Source of the DNA: Balanoglossus misakiensis
Taxonomy: Eukaryota > Hemichordata
Assembly: GCA_040954595.2 (NCBI GenBank)
Contig: CM082585.2
Location: 10,478,001-10,542,000, forward strand
Direction of reading: 5' to 3'
DNA: 64,000 nt
Positions 25,401-34,400 of this stretch are shown here, in pieces. Numbering within the stretch: the stretch's first letter is position 1; each line of letters begins with the position of its first letter. The translations under genes were made by a program, and so were the position numbers. The notes beneath the pieces are model-generated. The model saw nothing but the letters and a program-made list of their open reading frames with translations, searched no databases and was not told the DNA's origin.

Positions 25401-28400
25401 ATTTTGTTGTCATGATAACCTAGCTAACAGAGAGTTTCCTTGTTGCCATGACAGTGACCTGGCAGTGGAGTTGCCATTTACTTTGACTCACCCGAAACCA
25501 CCAGAGTCTCCACCACCAAGCCGACCAGAAAGCACACAGCCAGGTATGAAAGACTTCTTCCATTTGAATCCAATTTTTAACCCTTTCACTCCCATTCAGA
25601 ATATGCATCCCATGCCTACACAGCTAGGGGACCCAACACATCCCTAAGATGTGCACATCATATTGTACAGGGCTGTGCTGACATTTTTCCTGTTCTTTCT
25701 TTTTACAGCAGGAACTGATGCAGAGGTACCAGTGGACACAAACCTGATCACATTTGACACCAAGTAAGATTCTCACTTTTTCATCATCATTTGAGAGACA
25801 CACAGAATTTTTGAGTATTTTCAAAGTGGGCAGAAAGTTTTGTACATGATGTGTGGGAATATCTCAGCTGCAATATGGTCCAGCAGGGAATTACAAAAAC
25901 AGATGAAAGCAATTACATTTTTGTAGAAACGCATTGTTAGATGAATCCATTTCAGATTACAGTACAGGTATAATTACTAAACAGAAATGAGGATTATACC
26001 AAAATAGTTATTATACCAATGAATAGTTCAGTAAATGAGTTGTACATTTGGATCGCCCTTACCCTCCGTTCGTCATTAAAAACCAATCCTCTTTCGTGTC
26101 TAGAGTCTCATTTGGATGCATTGTCCAGTATTATGAAAATCTATTTCACAAAAGAAGATCTTTTTCCCCATTTCAATCAGTGTGCAGATTAGCGCCTAAC
26201 GTTAGAATAAATTGCCAAGCAAAATTGAGTGACATTTCAAATAAATACATGGACATCATAATCACACTGCCTTTGTCCATATGTCCTGAATGTATCGTTG
26301 ACATAACAGACATAATCAAGGTTCTTCTCTAATTCTTGACCCCTGACCTTATCATGAAACTACATGTTTAAGGCTGCATTCACAAACACCTCTGGAGGGG
26401 GGGGCAGGAGAATTGAGGGGGGGGATTTGAAAAAATTGAGGGTATGTAAGGGGGGGGGGATTTGAAATAATTTAGGGACTGAAAGGGGGGGACTTGAAAA
26501 CTTTAACAACTAAATATTTATTTTGAGTCCACAAAAATGCAGTTTCGCGCCCTTTATTTTACAAAATTTTCTAATCCCACACCCACCCCCTCCATTCATC
26601 AACACCTTTCAATCATTGACTGGTTTATCTAGCGTCCCAGATCAGGGGACTTGCCCCACCCCATGATAACTTTGAGCGGCGACGGTTAAATTTGTCCTCC
26701 CCAACATACCGGTAGTTGAGTTAATTTGCTTTTGCCGGGTTCATTAAAATGCAACTTTGAGCTCTGTATTTTAGAAAATTTTCTTACGTACCCACCCCCT
26801 TCAATTCTCGGTTTACAATGTCTCCCAACACAGAATACAAATATATGTACTAAAAAAATAAAAACAATGTTCAGTTTTAATACCCACTGATGAGGGGAAA
26901 CATCAGCTTCAAATTCTTTTCATGGGAGCGCTGTTTTTCTTTTTACAAGATAGATAGGTGATGTGTTTTGCTCTGTGAAAGAAAATGGGGGGGGGGATTT
27001 CAAAATTTTGGCAGTTCGGAAGGGGGGGATTTGAAAATATTGGCAGTTCGGAAGGGGGGCATGTGAAAATTAGCGGTAAAAAAAATTGAATTCTCCCGCC
27101 CCCCCCCCTCCAGAGGTGTTTGTGAATGCAGCCTAAGTGACGTCTTTCAATTACCATCATGTCTTCATGTTAAATGCAGCCCAGGTTACCATGGCAGCAT
27201 TGGATGTATATGCTATACCTTACTCCCTTTGCTTTTGCAGCTTGCTTTGCATTGTGGGAAATTGGCATTTTTTTGCAATGCCAGAACTTTGGTCAGTGCT
27301 TACGTTCAAGGTCATATTCTGGGCTTTGTCTTTTTTTTTTTACAAAAAAACTTTCTCATCAAGGGTGATGAAAGGTCCCAAGCATTTTGCATGCAGTTTT
27401 TGCATCATGTTCCATGTTTCCGACTAACACATAGAGCCTCCAACTGTTGTGTACATCCACTAAAAATTGTGTTCTCACGCATACGCAGGGACGATCAGGA
27501 CCCCAACAATAGAGCCAGCAAATATTGCGTTGGCAAAGTCATGCACGGATACAGGTACATTTTCATGTCCCACATTCATCGTCAGTTTGTACCGCTGTTG
27601 CAATTTTTTTTCTCTTACTGGTGGACCAGTGTTAATTCGTACGCCTGTGTACTGCGCCTCCAATCTCTGCTCTGCTGTGAAAACTGTGTTGTATTTTGCA
27701 TGACTTCTTGTGTCAAGGGTGTCAATCTTTCTTCTCTTTCACCAAATTTATTCAGGTTTGTGTTCAACAACTGCATTTGCACTGCACTCATATGTCCTCT
27801 AGTCTGTCGGAACTCTTGTCAATTCTGTAAAATACAAACAAGAAAGTTAACTATTTCAGAACTATTTCAAAATCCCAAATATTTCAGTATAATTTTTAAT
27901 GGCTGGGTGGCAAGTGAAGGGATAAAGCATTGGAAAGGACAGTGTTTTTGTATGAAATTTCTTGTAGTCTTCTTGCGTTGGAAGGGTCCTGATCTTTGCC
28001 ATGTGTTGCTGCTGTCTGTCATTCACTGCCAGTAATTGCCATTGTTTAATGTGAGTAACTGCCACTTGCATGTGGTGTCATGTTCATCGACATTATATCA
28101 TGTATCTCATTGTCACTTTCATACATGTAAACTAACACTCAATGTTGAATCTCATCATCTTATTGGTTATGCACCAAGTTATCACAAGTTGTGTAATTAT
28201 CTGCCATCGTGGTGTCTTTATTTTTATTTTCTTTCAAGTTCACGTTAGATTCAACCAAACACGACCACACTCTCGTATTCTGAGTAAGCGAGTGTGTTTT
28301 GCCGACACTCCCACTGCATTGTGGGATTGTCTCACAGCTTAGATGAGCTGTGCACTTTGACCCCAGTGGTACACATGTACTCAAAATTTCAGTTTGACTG

Positions 28401-28946
28401 ATCAGTCACAAATCAGTCAAGTTTCCAGTCAAGTCTGGATGCCCAGTACAGGATACAAGTTGTCAAGCAGTTTTTAAAAACCCACACGTGGTAAATCTTT
28501 GTAAATCCAAGCTTGTAACTGAAGACAGTTTACTTTTACCAGATTTCGTCATTTCACATGCGTTCTGCAGCAGTTATTTATTATTTTATTATTAATTCTT
28601 TATTTTTAACTGTAAATGTGTCCAGATAGTTCTATCTTTCAAACATCTTTTCAGGAATTCTGATTACTTGTTGGGAAGTTAATACAGCCTCCATGAAACA
28701 TGAGGGCTACATCTTGCAACATTTTTACAGCACAGTCAGATCCACGTGACAGAGTGGTTTGTTTCAGAGTAAGTTCTTTGTGTGGCTGTGCCACAAATTT
28801 TGACCAGCATTTCTAATCATAAAATGTGTTGTATTCATTACAGCGGTGAGGCCAACCAGTACCAGGACCGAGACGATGATTTTATCTTCGAGGAGTTCGC
28901 ACGTCTACGTGTCAAAGGAGCAGAAGGGGAAGAAGCTGATGCCTGA
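13427..28946 (+). CDS. ARRB: Beta-arrestin (non-visual arrestin), exons 2 to last; 5' exon not found
   Basis: Ten exons join in phase into 409 residues plus a split Arg, the size of vertebrate ARRB1/ARRB2 (about 410-418) minus the first few residues. The product binds phosphorylated, active GPCRs at the plasma membrane, uncouples G proteins and links the receptor to clathrin and AP2. The sequence shows the N-terminal [10 protein letters not shown] strand, the finger loop [16 protein letters not shown], the phosphate-sensor region VRLAIRK, the lariat loop [18 protein letters not shown] with both polar-core Asp, a clathrin box LITFD, and the C-tail AP2 motif [16 protein letters not shown] (F-x-x-F-x-x-x-R). 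The clathrin and AP2 motifs mark it as non-visual rather than visual arrestin. The ATG exon must splice into the second base of an Arg codon; I find no convincing one in 1-13426, so it is probably upstream of the window. The family call is certain; ARRB1 versus ARRB2 orthology is not resolvable and may predate that split. Confidence 0.95.
17742..17815. repeat. Short perfect hairpin flanked by 11-bp direct repeats
   Basis: Arms of 21 bp (17753-17773 and 17784-17804; AGTCTAGAATCTATCCGTTC plus G) surround a 10-base loop. ACTACATACAT lies directly outside each arm (17742-17752 and 17805-17815). This resembles a minimal snap-back insertion with a target duplication, or a local template-switch product. 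Confidence 0.7.
18157..18500 (+). repeat. Degenerate 50-75 bp tandem repeat, about six copies
   Basis: The core CTTATCTGAGTCATAATTC recurs in diverged form at about 18157, 18207, 18257, 18325, 18395 and 18471. The first three copies are exactly 50 bp apart and later ones 68-76 bp. Each core is usually followed by a CACTA-like and T-rich stretch. Confidence 0.7.
21018..21078 (+). CDS. ARRB: ARRB exon with first polar-core Asp
   Basis: This 61-bp exon (ttgacag / gtaagt) encodes [20 protein letters not shown] plus one base of the next Asp. It aligns to human [21 protein letters not shown], whose first Asp belongs to the polar core that holds arrestin inactive. It is separated from the previous exon by a 7.6-kb intron. 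Confidence 0.95.
21079..22364 (+). other. ARRB intron, 1.3 kb
   Basis: This is ordinary AT-rich intron. It holds a 66-bp snap-back element at 22263-22328 just before the acceptor. I see nothing else to annotate. Confidence 0.8.
22263..22328. mobile_element. Small snap-back element with TTAACCCTTTC ends
   Basis: TTAACCCTTTC at the left and its complement GAAAGGGTTAA at the right enclose 44 bases. Complementarity continues inward imperfectly (TGGCCGGAT.TCCT against AGGA..ATTCGGCTTG). The element is probably non-autonomous. It shares its end sequence with copies at 23637 and 25577. Confidence 0.55.
22365..22606 (+). CDS. ARRB: ARRB exon with finger loop
   Basis: This 242-bp exon (ctccag / gtaacg) completes Asp and reads [20 protein letters not shown], then the finger loop [19 protein letters not shown], which inserts into the receptor core, then [21 protein letters not shown]. 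The acceptor is only 36 bp downstream of a small hairpin element ending at 22328. Confidence 0.96.
23080..23343 (+). CDS. ARRB: ARRB exon with phosphate sensor, end of N-domain
   Basis: This 264-bp exon of exactly 88 codons (cctccag / gtgagt) starts [20 protein letters not shown] and ends [11 protein letters not shown]. It includes [12 protein letters not shown], whose Arg (family Arg169) is the phosphate sensor of the polar core. The hinge follows in a Pro-rich GPQPS stretch. All landmarks match the family. Confidence 0.96.
23457..23614 (+). CDS. ARRB: ARRB exon, start of C-domain
   Basis: This 158-bp exon (tttcag / gtaagt) encodes [20 protein letters not shown], then [18 protein letters not shown] and [12 protein letters not shown], with two bases carried into the next exon. 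Conserved Lys/Arg in KKIRISVR and YKCPV correspond to the inositol-phosphate-binding face known in vertebrate beta-arrestins. Confidence 0.96.
23615..24591 (+). other. ARRB intron, about 1 kb
   Basis: The intron begins with a TTAACCCTTTC-type element (23637-23725). The rest is AT-rich and featureless, ending in a long pyrimidine tract before the acceptor ctag. Confidence 0.8.
23637..23725. mobile_element. TTAACCCTTTCAC-type short interspersed element
   Basis: It begins TTAACCCTTTCACTACCATG, carries GGTTTGGTCTAAACACAC, and ends with GGGGGTGAA, a damaged complement of the start. A related copy lies at 63178-63275 (GGTTTGGCCCAAATC ... GGGGGTGAAAGG). The right end has decayed. Confidence 0.5.
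24592..24735 (+). CDS. ARRB: ARRB exon with lariat loop
   Basis: This 144-bp exon (tttctag / gtaagt) encodes [20 protein letters not shown] followed by [19 protein letters not shown] and TNLASST. The two Asp residues (ALDG and HEDT) match the lariat-loop members of the polar core. It is close to identical to vertebrate arrestins over the last 25 residues. Confidence 0.96.
25000..25083 (+). CDS. ARRB: ARRB exon, C-domain strand
   Basis: This 84-bp exon (cttgcag / gtaagt) encodes [20 protein letters not shown] then RLIVAYGG, aligned to human [29 protein letters not shown]. The next exon follows directly with DLAVELPF, so the mRNA corresponds to the vertebrate ARRB1 short form that lacks the eight-residue insert at this junction. 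Confidence 0.95.
25108..25300. repeat. Imperfect fold-back element in ARRB intron
   Basis: Inverted matches nest around a short centre: GCCATCTTGGAAA with TTTCCAAGATGGC, TTGTGGGATA with TATCCCACAA, and AACTGGAGGGGCACT with AGTGCCTCTCCAGTT. This suggests an old hairpin-type element of about 190 bp. Outer limits are approximate and no target duplication is clear. Confidence 0.6.
25455..25543 (+). CDS. ARRB: ARRB exon, end of C-domain and start of C-tail
   Basis: This 89-bp exon (gacag / gtatga) encodes [20 protein letters not shown] followed by PSRPESTQP. It carries the last globular strand ([13 protein letters not shown], family [13 protein letters not shown]) and then a Pro/Ser-rich flexible C-tail. 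Confidence 0.94.
25577..25660. mobile_element. Partial TTAACCCTTTCAC-type element
   Basis: It starts TTAACCCTTTCACTCCCATT, like the 23637 copy, but the inside differs (CAGAATATGCATCCCATGCC). No clear right inverted end is seen, so the limit is approximate. Confidence 0.35.
25709..25763 (+). CDS. ARRB: ARRB exon with clathrin box
   Basis: This 55-bp exon (ttttacag / gtaaga) encodes [22 protein letters not shown] fits the clathrin-box pattern (human PVDTNLIELDTN), which binds the clathrin heavy-chain terminal domain. The acceptor is tandem (cagcag), so the exon may also begin at 25712 with loss of one Ala. Confidence 0.93.
26337..26349 (-). promoter_or_regulatory. DR1 motif in ARRB last intron
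   Basis: TGACCCCTGACCT reads AGGTCA-G-GGGTCA on the minus strand and fits RGGTCA direct repeats spaced by one. It lies 35 bp before the terminal-inverted-repeat element, outside it. Confidence 0.35.
26372..27133. mobile_element. 762-bp terminal-inverted-repeat element with TAA duplication (Harbinger-like MITE)
   Basis: The left end GGCTGCATTCACAAACACCT continues CTGGAGGGG and is matched by its complement at the right end, giving inverted repeats of about 45 bp. TAA lies outside both ends (26369-26371 and 27134-27136), as in TWA-duplicating PIF/Harbinger elements. The inside has no transposase. It holds G-runs of 6-10 bases followed by ATTTGAAAA, repeated near both ends (26410-26490 and 26986-27066). 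Non-autonomous. Confidence 0.7.
27489..27554 (+). other. ARRB: Candidate 66-bp cassette exon in ARRB C-tail
   Basis: Acceptor tacgcag and donor gtacat bound 66 bases that are open in the ARRB frame and phase-neutral (phase 2 on both sides). Inclusion would insert 22 residues, beginning [20 protein letters not shown], between the clathrin box and the AP2 motif. It is not needed for the canonical product. Confidence 0.3.
28844..28946 (+). CDS. ARRB: ARRB last coding exon with AP2-binding motif
   Basis: This 103-bp coding part after acceptor attacag encodes [20 protein letters not shown] then [13 protein letters not shown] and TGA at 28944-28946. Asp-rich [10 protein letters not shown] matches the beta2-adaptin-binding signature, including the Arg that in the family completes the polar core. 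The tail after this motif is shorter than in human ARRB1. Confidence 0.95.
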
Positions 28947-29890
28947 GATGTCAATTCATCAGCTTTGGGAAAGAAACCTAAAAAAAAAACACCCAAAGAT
29001 TTCAGAATTAACAATGTATTTTGTCACTTCAACATTTTTTAAAACGCTGCCTGCTTTCATTGAGGATCAATGAATATGCATAGATGAAAGGGGTTACAAT
29101 TTTATGCACCATTGAAACAAACAGCCAAAAAAAAAAATCTTTTCATCAAACGAAGATTCACTCAGACTAGAACTGAACTTGAATTTGAAGCAGAAAGTGA
29201 TTGGCACTCTCGTTATGTGTACGTAATATCATAATGTAAGACACTTATTTTAACACTCTAAGTGGTATGATGAACCTTATACATGTAGATGACTAAGTGT
29301 GGTTCATTCCATTATCGAAATAGAGGGTGAGAGTCAACAAAGAGGGACTGTTCAATATGGCGATGAGCTTAATTTTACTAAATCAGGCTGACAGTAGAAA
29401 AAAAAACATTCACACAGCATAAACATTAATAATTGTTGTGTTCTGTTCAGTGGTAGAAAATGGTGCACATTTTTAAAAATAATTTTGATGTTTCTGAGAA
29501 ATATCTTAAGAATTGGTCGACTGTACTTTAAAAAAAATTCTGGTCCTGTTTCTGAAAATGGAATGTAAAGCCAAATGAACTGTTTCGTGGGTTTGTTATA
29601 CATCTTAGCCAATACCTCTGTGTTAATTTTATAGCAAGGAAGATGCAGGGGGTAATGTTTACAATAATTTGGTCATTTCTAGTTATTGTTTCGTATAATT
29701 GTGTTTTCTGTCTTTGTAAATGTAACTTTATCTTTGTAGGTACTTGCACCGACTTTGTAAACTTTTTCCTGCAGAGATTTTAGATTTCAAAACAGATTTA
29801 TTATTTTCTCCTTTATATAATTGTGGGATCATTGAATTAGTGAAATAATCAAAACATTAGTGATGTATAAATATTTATCCTTGCCTTACT

Positions 29891-29970
29891 GGTTACCTTT
29901 GACATGTCAGGATGACCTTTGACATGCAGGAATAACCTGTGATGTGTAAGGGTGACCCGTGACATGTCAG
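29891..29970 (+). repeat. Four degenerate 20-bp tandem repeats
   Basis: The unit is like TGACCTTTGACATGTCAGGA, repeated four times with substitutions, in the inferred ARRB 3' UTR. It includes TGACCTTTGACAT, a DR1-like sequence with one mismatch. Confidence 0.6.
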
Positions 29971-31427
29971 ATACACTGGAGTATATAGGTTAGGTAAATT
30001 TTCAGTTGGTATTAATGAGGCAGCTATTTTAGGACAAGAATGTTTATGTTCATTTGAAGCTCAGAAATCATTTGTAGAGATGACCTGTGTTCACTCTTGT
30101 GTCAGCATGGGTTGATAGAAGAGGAGATGAAAACATTTCTTTTCTTTTTTTTTGCAGAACCAAGTGATGTATTTATGTCTTGATTTTAGGTTTTACAGGC
30201 TAACATATGTTGTTCTTGATACAGCCATAGTTTGGGTCGGCCACTTGGGGTACATATATTGGTTGCACTGATATTCATAAAATAGTATCATGAGGATTCT
30301 AATTACAAAACTTTTGATTGTATCTTGTAAACTTTCTAACTAAGTTACTAAGATCATGAGAGACAGAGTGCTCTTGTCTGGCACAAGCGATCAAACAATC
30401 ACAGAGGCTTATAATTCCATATTCAGGTTGTAATATTTCTGTTACGTGATTTCATGTGTCTAGAACAAAATCAGTGTGCATTTGGTGAGGAGGGCTTTAG
30501 TTGAATTAACTTAACTAGAATCAATGTCTGAGATGAATTTGAACCAATGATGTGTAACTTGTCGTGAATATCACATATTTCTTAAAATTTACATATACAT
30601 GTAGTAAACTTTGCAATCCATGTCTTGTACCAATTGTTTGTTTTTCTTTGATGACACTTCTGTGATAGCTTTGTACGTTTTGCGTTGTGAGATATCTTTT
30701 CTTGATGTGAGCAACAATCTGTACAATGAGGATGACAGCATCAGGCTGTTTAAAATCATCACAATTTAATTATTGATAAGTTCATGCTTCTGGAATTCCT
30801 ATACATAACACAGGATACATGAGTTAATTCAGAAAAAAAAAAATGTTTTGCTTCTACATGTATCTTATTACATGGTGCACCATTCGATGAAAAGTTTGAT
30901 TTGCAGCGTTCAAACTAGTGAAACAAAATATCGCTTTCGCTACAAAAATTACAGACCCTTTTTCAGTGCGCAAGTGTTTATGTCACTGCTGTAAAAGTAG
31001 TTCTTGTCTAATTATGGGACATAAACAAATAATATAGTCTATTTTCCTGTCATTGTTTAAATCTCACACACATTGTGGGAATATGTATTAATATAAAAAT
31101 ATGGTATATTTACATGTAATAAACATTGGTTACAATTGGAACAGAATAATATATACATACATGTTACTCTTATGAAATGTGAAATAATGTGAAATAATTT
31201 AATTTTTAGAATCAAAGAAACAAAACCTTGCCTCTTACTGAAGTGCTGTTTTTACGACATCTAGTCCCATTATTATCCGTTGAAATGGAATAATCCAGTT
31301 GACAGGGTCATTCCATTATGTACAGGGTGGAAGGGTTGAACAGCAGTTTATGTACTTGTGTTTGCCAGCATCACTTCATAATTTATTTTGTAGTCATGTG
31401 GGTCTCAGGTGTTGGTCATGTGACCAC

Positions 31428-31433
31428 AATAAA
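31428..31433 (+). terminator. Candidate polyadenylation signal for ARRB
   Basis: A canonical AATAAA is followed within about 85 bp by a second hexamer (31513-31518) and a T-rich stretch, and the satellite begins about 180 bp further on. An upstream hexamer at 31118-31123 is an alternative. Confidence 0.35.
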
Positions 31434-34400
31434 AGCAGTCTAACACAGAAAATTTTGGCAGAACAACTCTCCAACACAGTTATTATGTTGTCTGTAAAGC
31501 ACTTTGGTCATGAATAAAAATTCTTGTCATTTCACCGTTTCACATTTCTGACTCAATTTATTAGTCCTCACCATCCCATGAACAATATCTGTAAATGACA
31601 AAATCATCAAAAGTTTGCAAGTCGAAAACTTGTCTCTTTGAAAATCTTCATCAGCTATAACCTATGAAAAAATATTCAAAGATGACCAAATTATCATTTT
31701 TTGAAGATTTTCATGAGCTATAACCCATGATTTTTTCAAAAAATGACGAAATTTTGAAATTCCGCAAAGTCGAAAAATTCTCATTTTTTGATGATTTTCC
31801 TGAGCTATAACCCATGGTTTTTGCAAAAGTCGGCCAAATTTTGAAATTCCGCAAAGTCGAAAAATTCTCATTTTTTGATGATTTTCCTGAGCTATAACCC
31901 ATGGTTTTTGCAAAAATCGGCCAAATTTTGAAATTCCGCAAAGTCGAAAAATTCTCATTTTTTGATGATTTTCCTGAGCTATAACCCATGGTTTTTGCAA
32001 AAATCGGCCAAATTTTGAAATTCCGCAAAGTCGAAAAATTCTCATTTTTTGATGATTTTCCTGAGCTATAACCCATGGTTTTTGCAAAAATCGGCCAAAT
32101 TTTGAAATTCCGCAAAGTCGAAAAATTCTCATTTTTTGATGATTTTCCTGAGCTATAACCCATGGTTTTTGCAAAAATCGGCCAAATTTTGAAATTCCGC
32201 AAAGTCGAAAAATTCTCATTTTTTGATGATTTTCCTGAGCTATAACCCATGGTTTTTGCAAAAATCGGCCAAATTTTGAAATTCCGCAAAGTCGAAAAAT
32301 TCTCATTTTTTGATGATTTTCCTGAGCTATAACCCATGGTTTTTGCAAAAATCGGCCAAATTTTGAAATTCCGCAAAGTCGAAAAATTCTCATTTTTTGA
32401 TGATTTTCCTGAGCTATAACCCATGGTTTTTGCAAAAATCGGCCAAATTTTGAAATTCCGCAAAGTCGAAAAATTCTCATTTTTTGATGATTTTCCTGAG
32501 CTATAACCCATGGTTTTTGCAAAAATCGGCCAAATTTTGAAATTCCGCAAAGTCGAAAAATTCTCATTTTTTGATGATTTTCCTGAGCTATAACCCATGG
32601 TTTTTGCAAAAATCGGCCAAATTTTGAAATTCCCCAAAGTCGAAAAATTCTCATTTTTTGATGATTTTCCTGAGCTATAACCCATGGTTTTTGCAAAAAT
32701 CGGCCAAATTTTGAAATTCCCCAAAGTCGAAAAATTCTCATTTTTTGATGATTTTCCTGAGCTATAACCCATGGTTTTTGCAAAAATCGGCCAAATTTTG
32801 AAATTCCCCAAAGTCGAAAAATTCTCATTTTTTGATGATTTTCCTGAGCTATAACCCATGGTTTTTGCAAAAATCGGCCAAATTTTGAAATTCCCCAAAG
32901 TCGAAAAATTCTCATTTTTTGATGATTTTCCTGAGCTATAACCCATGGTTTTTGCAAAAATCGGCCAAATTTTGAAATTCCCCAAAGTCGAAAAATTCTC
33001 ATTTTTTGATGATTTTCCTGAGCTATAACCCATGGTTCTTGCAAAAATCGGCCAAATTTTGAAATTCCCCAAAGTCGAAAAATTCTCATTTTTTGATGAT
33101 TTTCCTGAGCTATAACCCATGGTTCTTGCAAAAATCGGCCAAATTTTGAAATTCCCCAAAGTCGAAAAATTCTCATTTTTTGATGATTTTCCTGAGCTAT
33201 AACCCATGGTTTTTGCAAAAATCGGCCAAATTTTGAAATTCCCCAAAGTCGAAAAATTCTCATTTTTTGATGATTTTCCTGAGCTATAACCCATGGTTTT
33301 TGCAAAAATCGGCCAAATTTTGAAATTCCCCAAAGTCGAAAAATTCTCATTTTTTGATGATTTTCCTGAGCTATAACCCATGGTTTTTGCAAAAATCGGC
33401 CAAATTTTGAAATTCCGCACAGTCGAAAAATTCTCATTTTTTGATGATTTTCCTGAGCTATAACCCATGGTTTTTGCAAAAATCGGCCAAATTTTGAAAT
33501 TCCCCAAAGTCGAAAAATTCTCATTTTTTGATGATTTTCCTGAGCTATAACCCATGGTTTTGCAAAAATCGGCCAAATTTTGAAATTCCCCAAAGTCGAA
33601 AAATTCTCATTTTTTGATGATTTTCCTGAGCTATAACCCATGGTTTTTGCAAAAATCGGCCAAATTTTGAAATTCCCCAAAGTCGAAAAATTCTCATTTT
33701 TTGATGATTTTCCTGAGCTATAACCCATGGTTTTTGCAAAAATCGGCCAAATTTTGAAATTCCGCAAAGTCGAAAAATTCTCATTTTTTGATGATTTTCC
33801 TGAGCTATAACCCATGGTTTTCGCAAAAATCGGCCAAATTTTGAAATTCCGCAAAGTCGAAAAATTCTCATTTTTTGATGATTTTCCTGAGCTATAACCC
33901 ATGGTTTTTGCAAAAATCGGCCAAATTTTGAAATTCCGCAAAGTCGAAAAATTCTCATTTTTTGATGATTTTCCTGAGCTATAACCCATGGTTTTTGCAA
34001 AAATCGGCCAAATTTTGAAATTCCGCACAGTCGAAAAATTCTCATTTTTTGATGATTTTCCTGAGCTATAACCCATGGTTTTTGCAAAAATCGGCCAAAT
34101 TTTGAAATTCCGCACAGTCGAAAAATTCTCATTTTTTGATGATTTTCCTGAGCTATAACCCATGGTTTTTGCAAAAATCGGCCAAATTTTGAAATTCCCC
34201 AAAGTCGAAAAATTCTCATTTTTTGATGATTTTCCTGAGCTATAACCCATGGTTTTTGCAAAAATCGGCCAAATTTTGAAATTCCCCAAAGTCGAAAAAT
34301 TCTCATTTTTTGATGATTTTCCTGAGCTATAACCCATGGTTTTTGCAAAAATCGGCCAAATTTTGAAATTCCCCAAAGTCGAAAAATTCTCATTTTTTGA

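Larger units (their letters stand above)
25764..28843 (+). other. ARRB last intron, 3.1 kb, with transposon insertion
   Basis: The intron contains a DR1-like motif (26337-26349), the 762-bp inverted-repeat element (26372-27133) and a phase-neutral candidate cassette exon (27489-27554). Skipping that candidate joins ACC AA to C GGT and restores the expected Asn-Gly sequence, so the constitutive product does not need it. Confidence 0.8.
28947..31518 (+). other. ARRB 3' untranslated region (extent inferred)
   Basis: Between the stop codon and the satellite there is 2.6 kb of AT-rich, non-coding DNA. AATAAA hexamers lie at 31118-31123, 31428-31433 and 31513-31518; any could end the transcript, and the true end is not decidable here. 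Short 20-bp degenerate repeats occur at 29891-29970. Confidence 0.45.

Noticed and set aside
27229-28035. 268-codon plus-strand frame in the last ARRB intron
   Set aside because: It is Cys/Phe-rich, starts 96 bp after a transposon end and has no family match. Only the 66-bp sub-block with splice sites at 27489-27554 is kept as a candidate exon.
25145-28325. GCATTGTGGGA motif at about 25150, 27248 and 28315 as a ZNF143-type site
   Set aside because: It resembles the core only partly. One copy lies in a fold-back element, so shared repeat origin is as likely as regulation.
31840-31880. CENP-B box in the satellite unit
   Set aside because: The minus strand has TTCGACTTTGGGG, which resembles the box but misses the required A and CGGG core positions.
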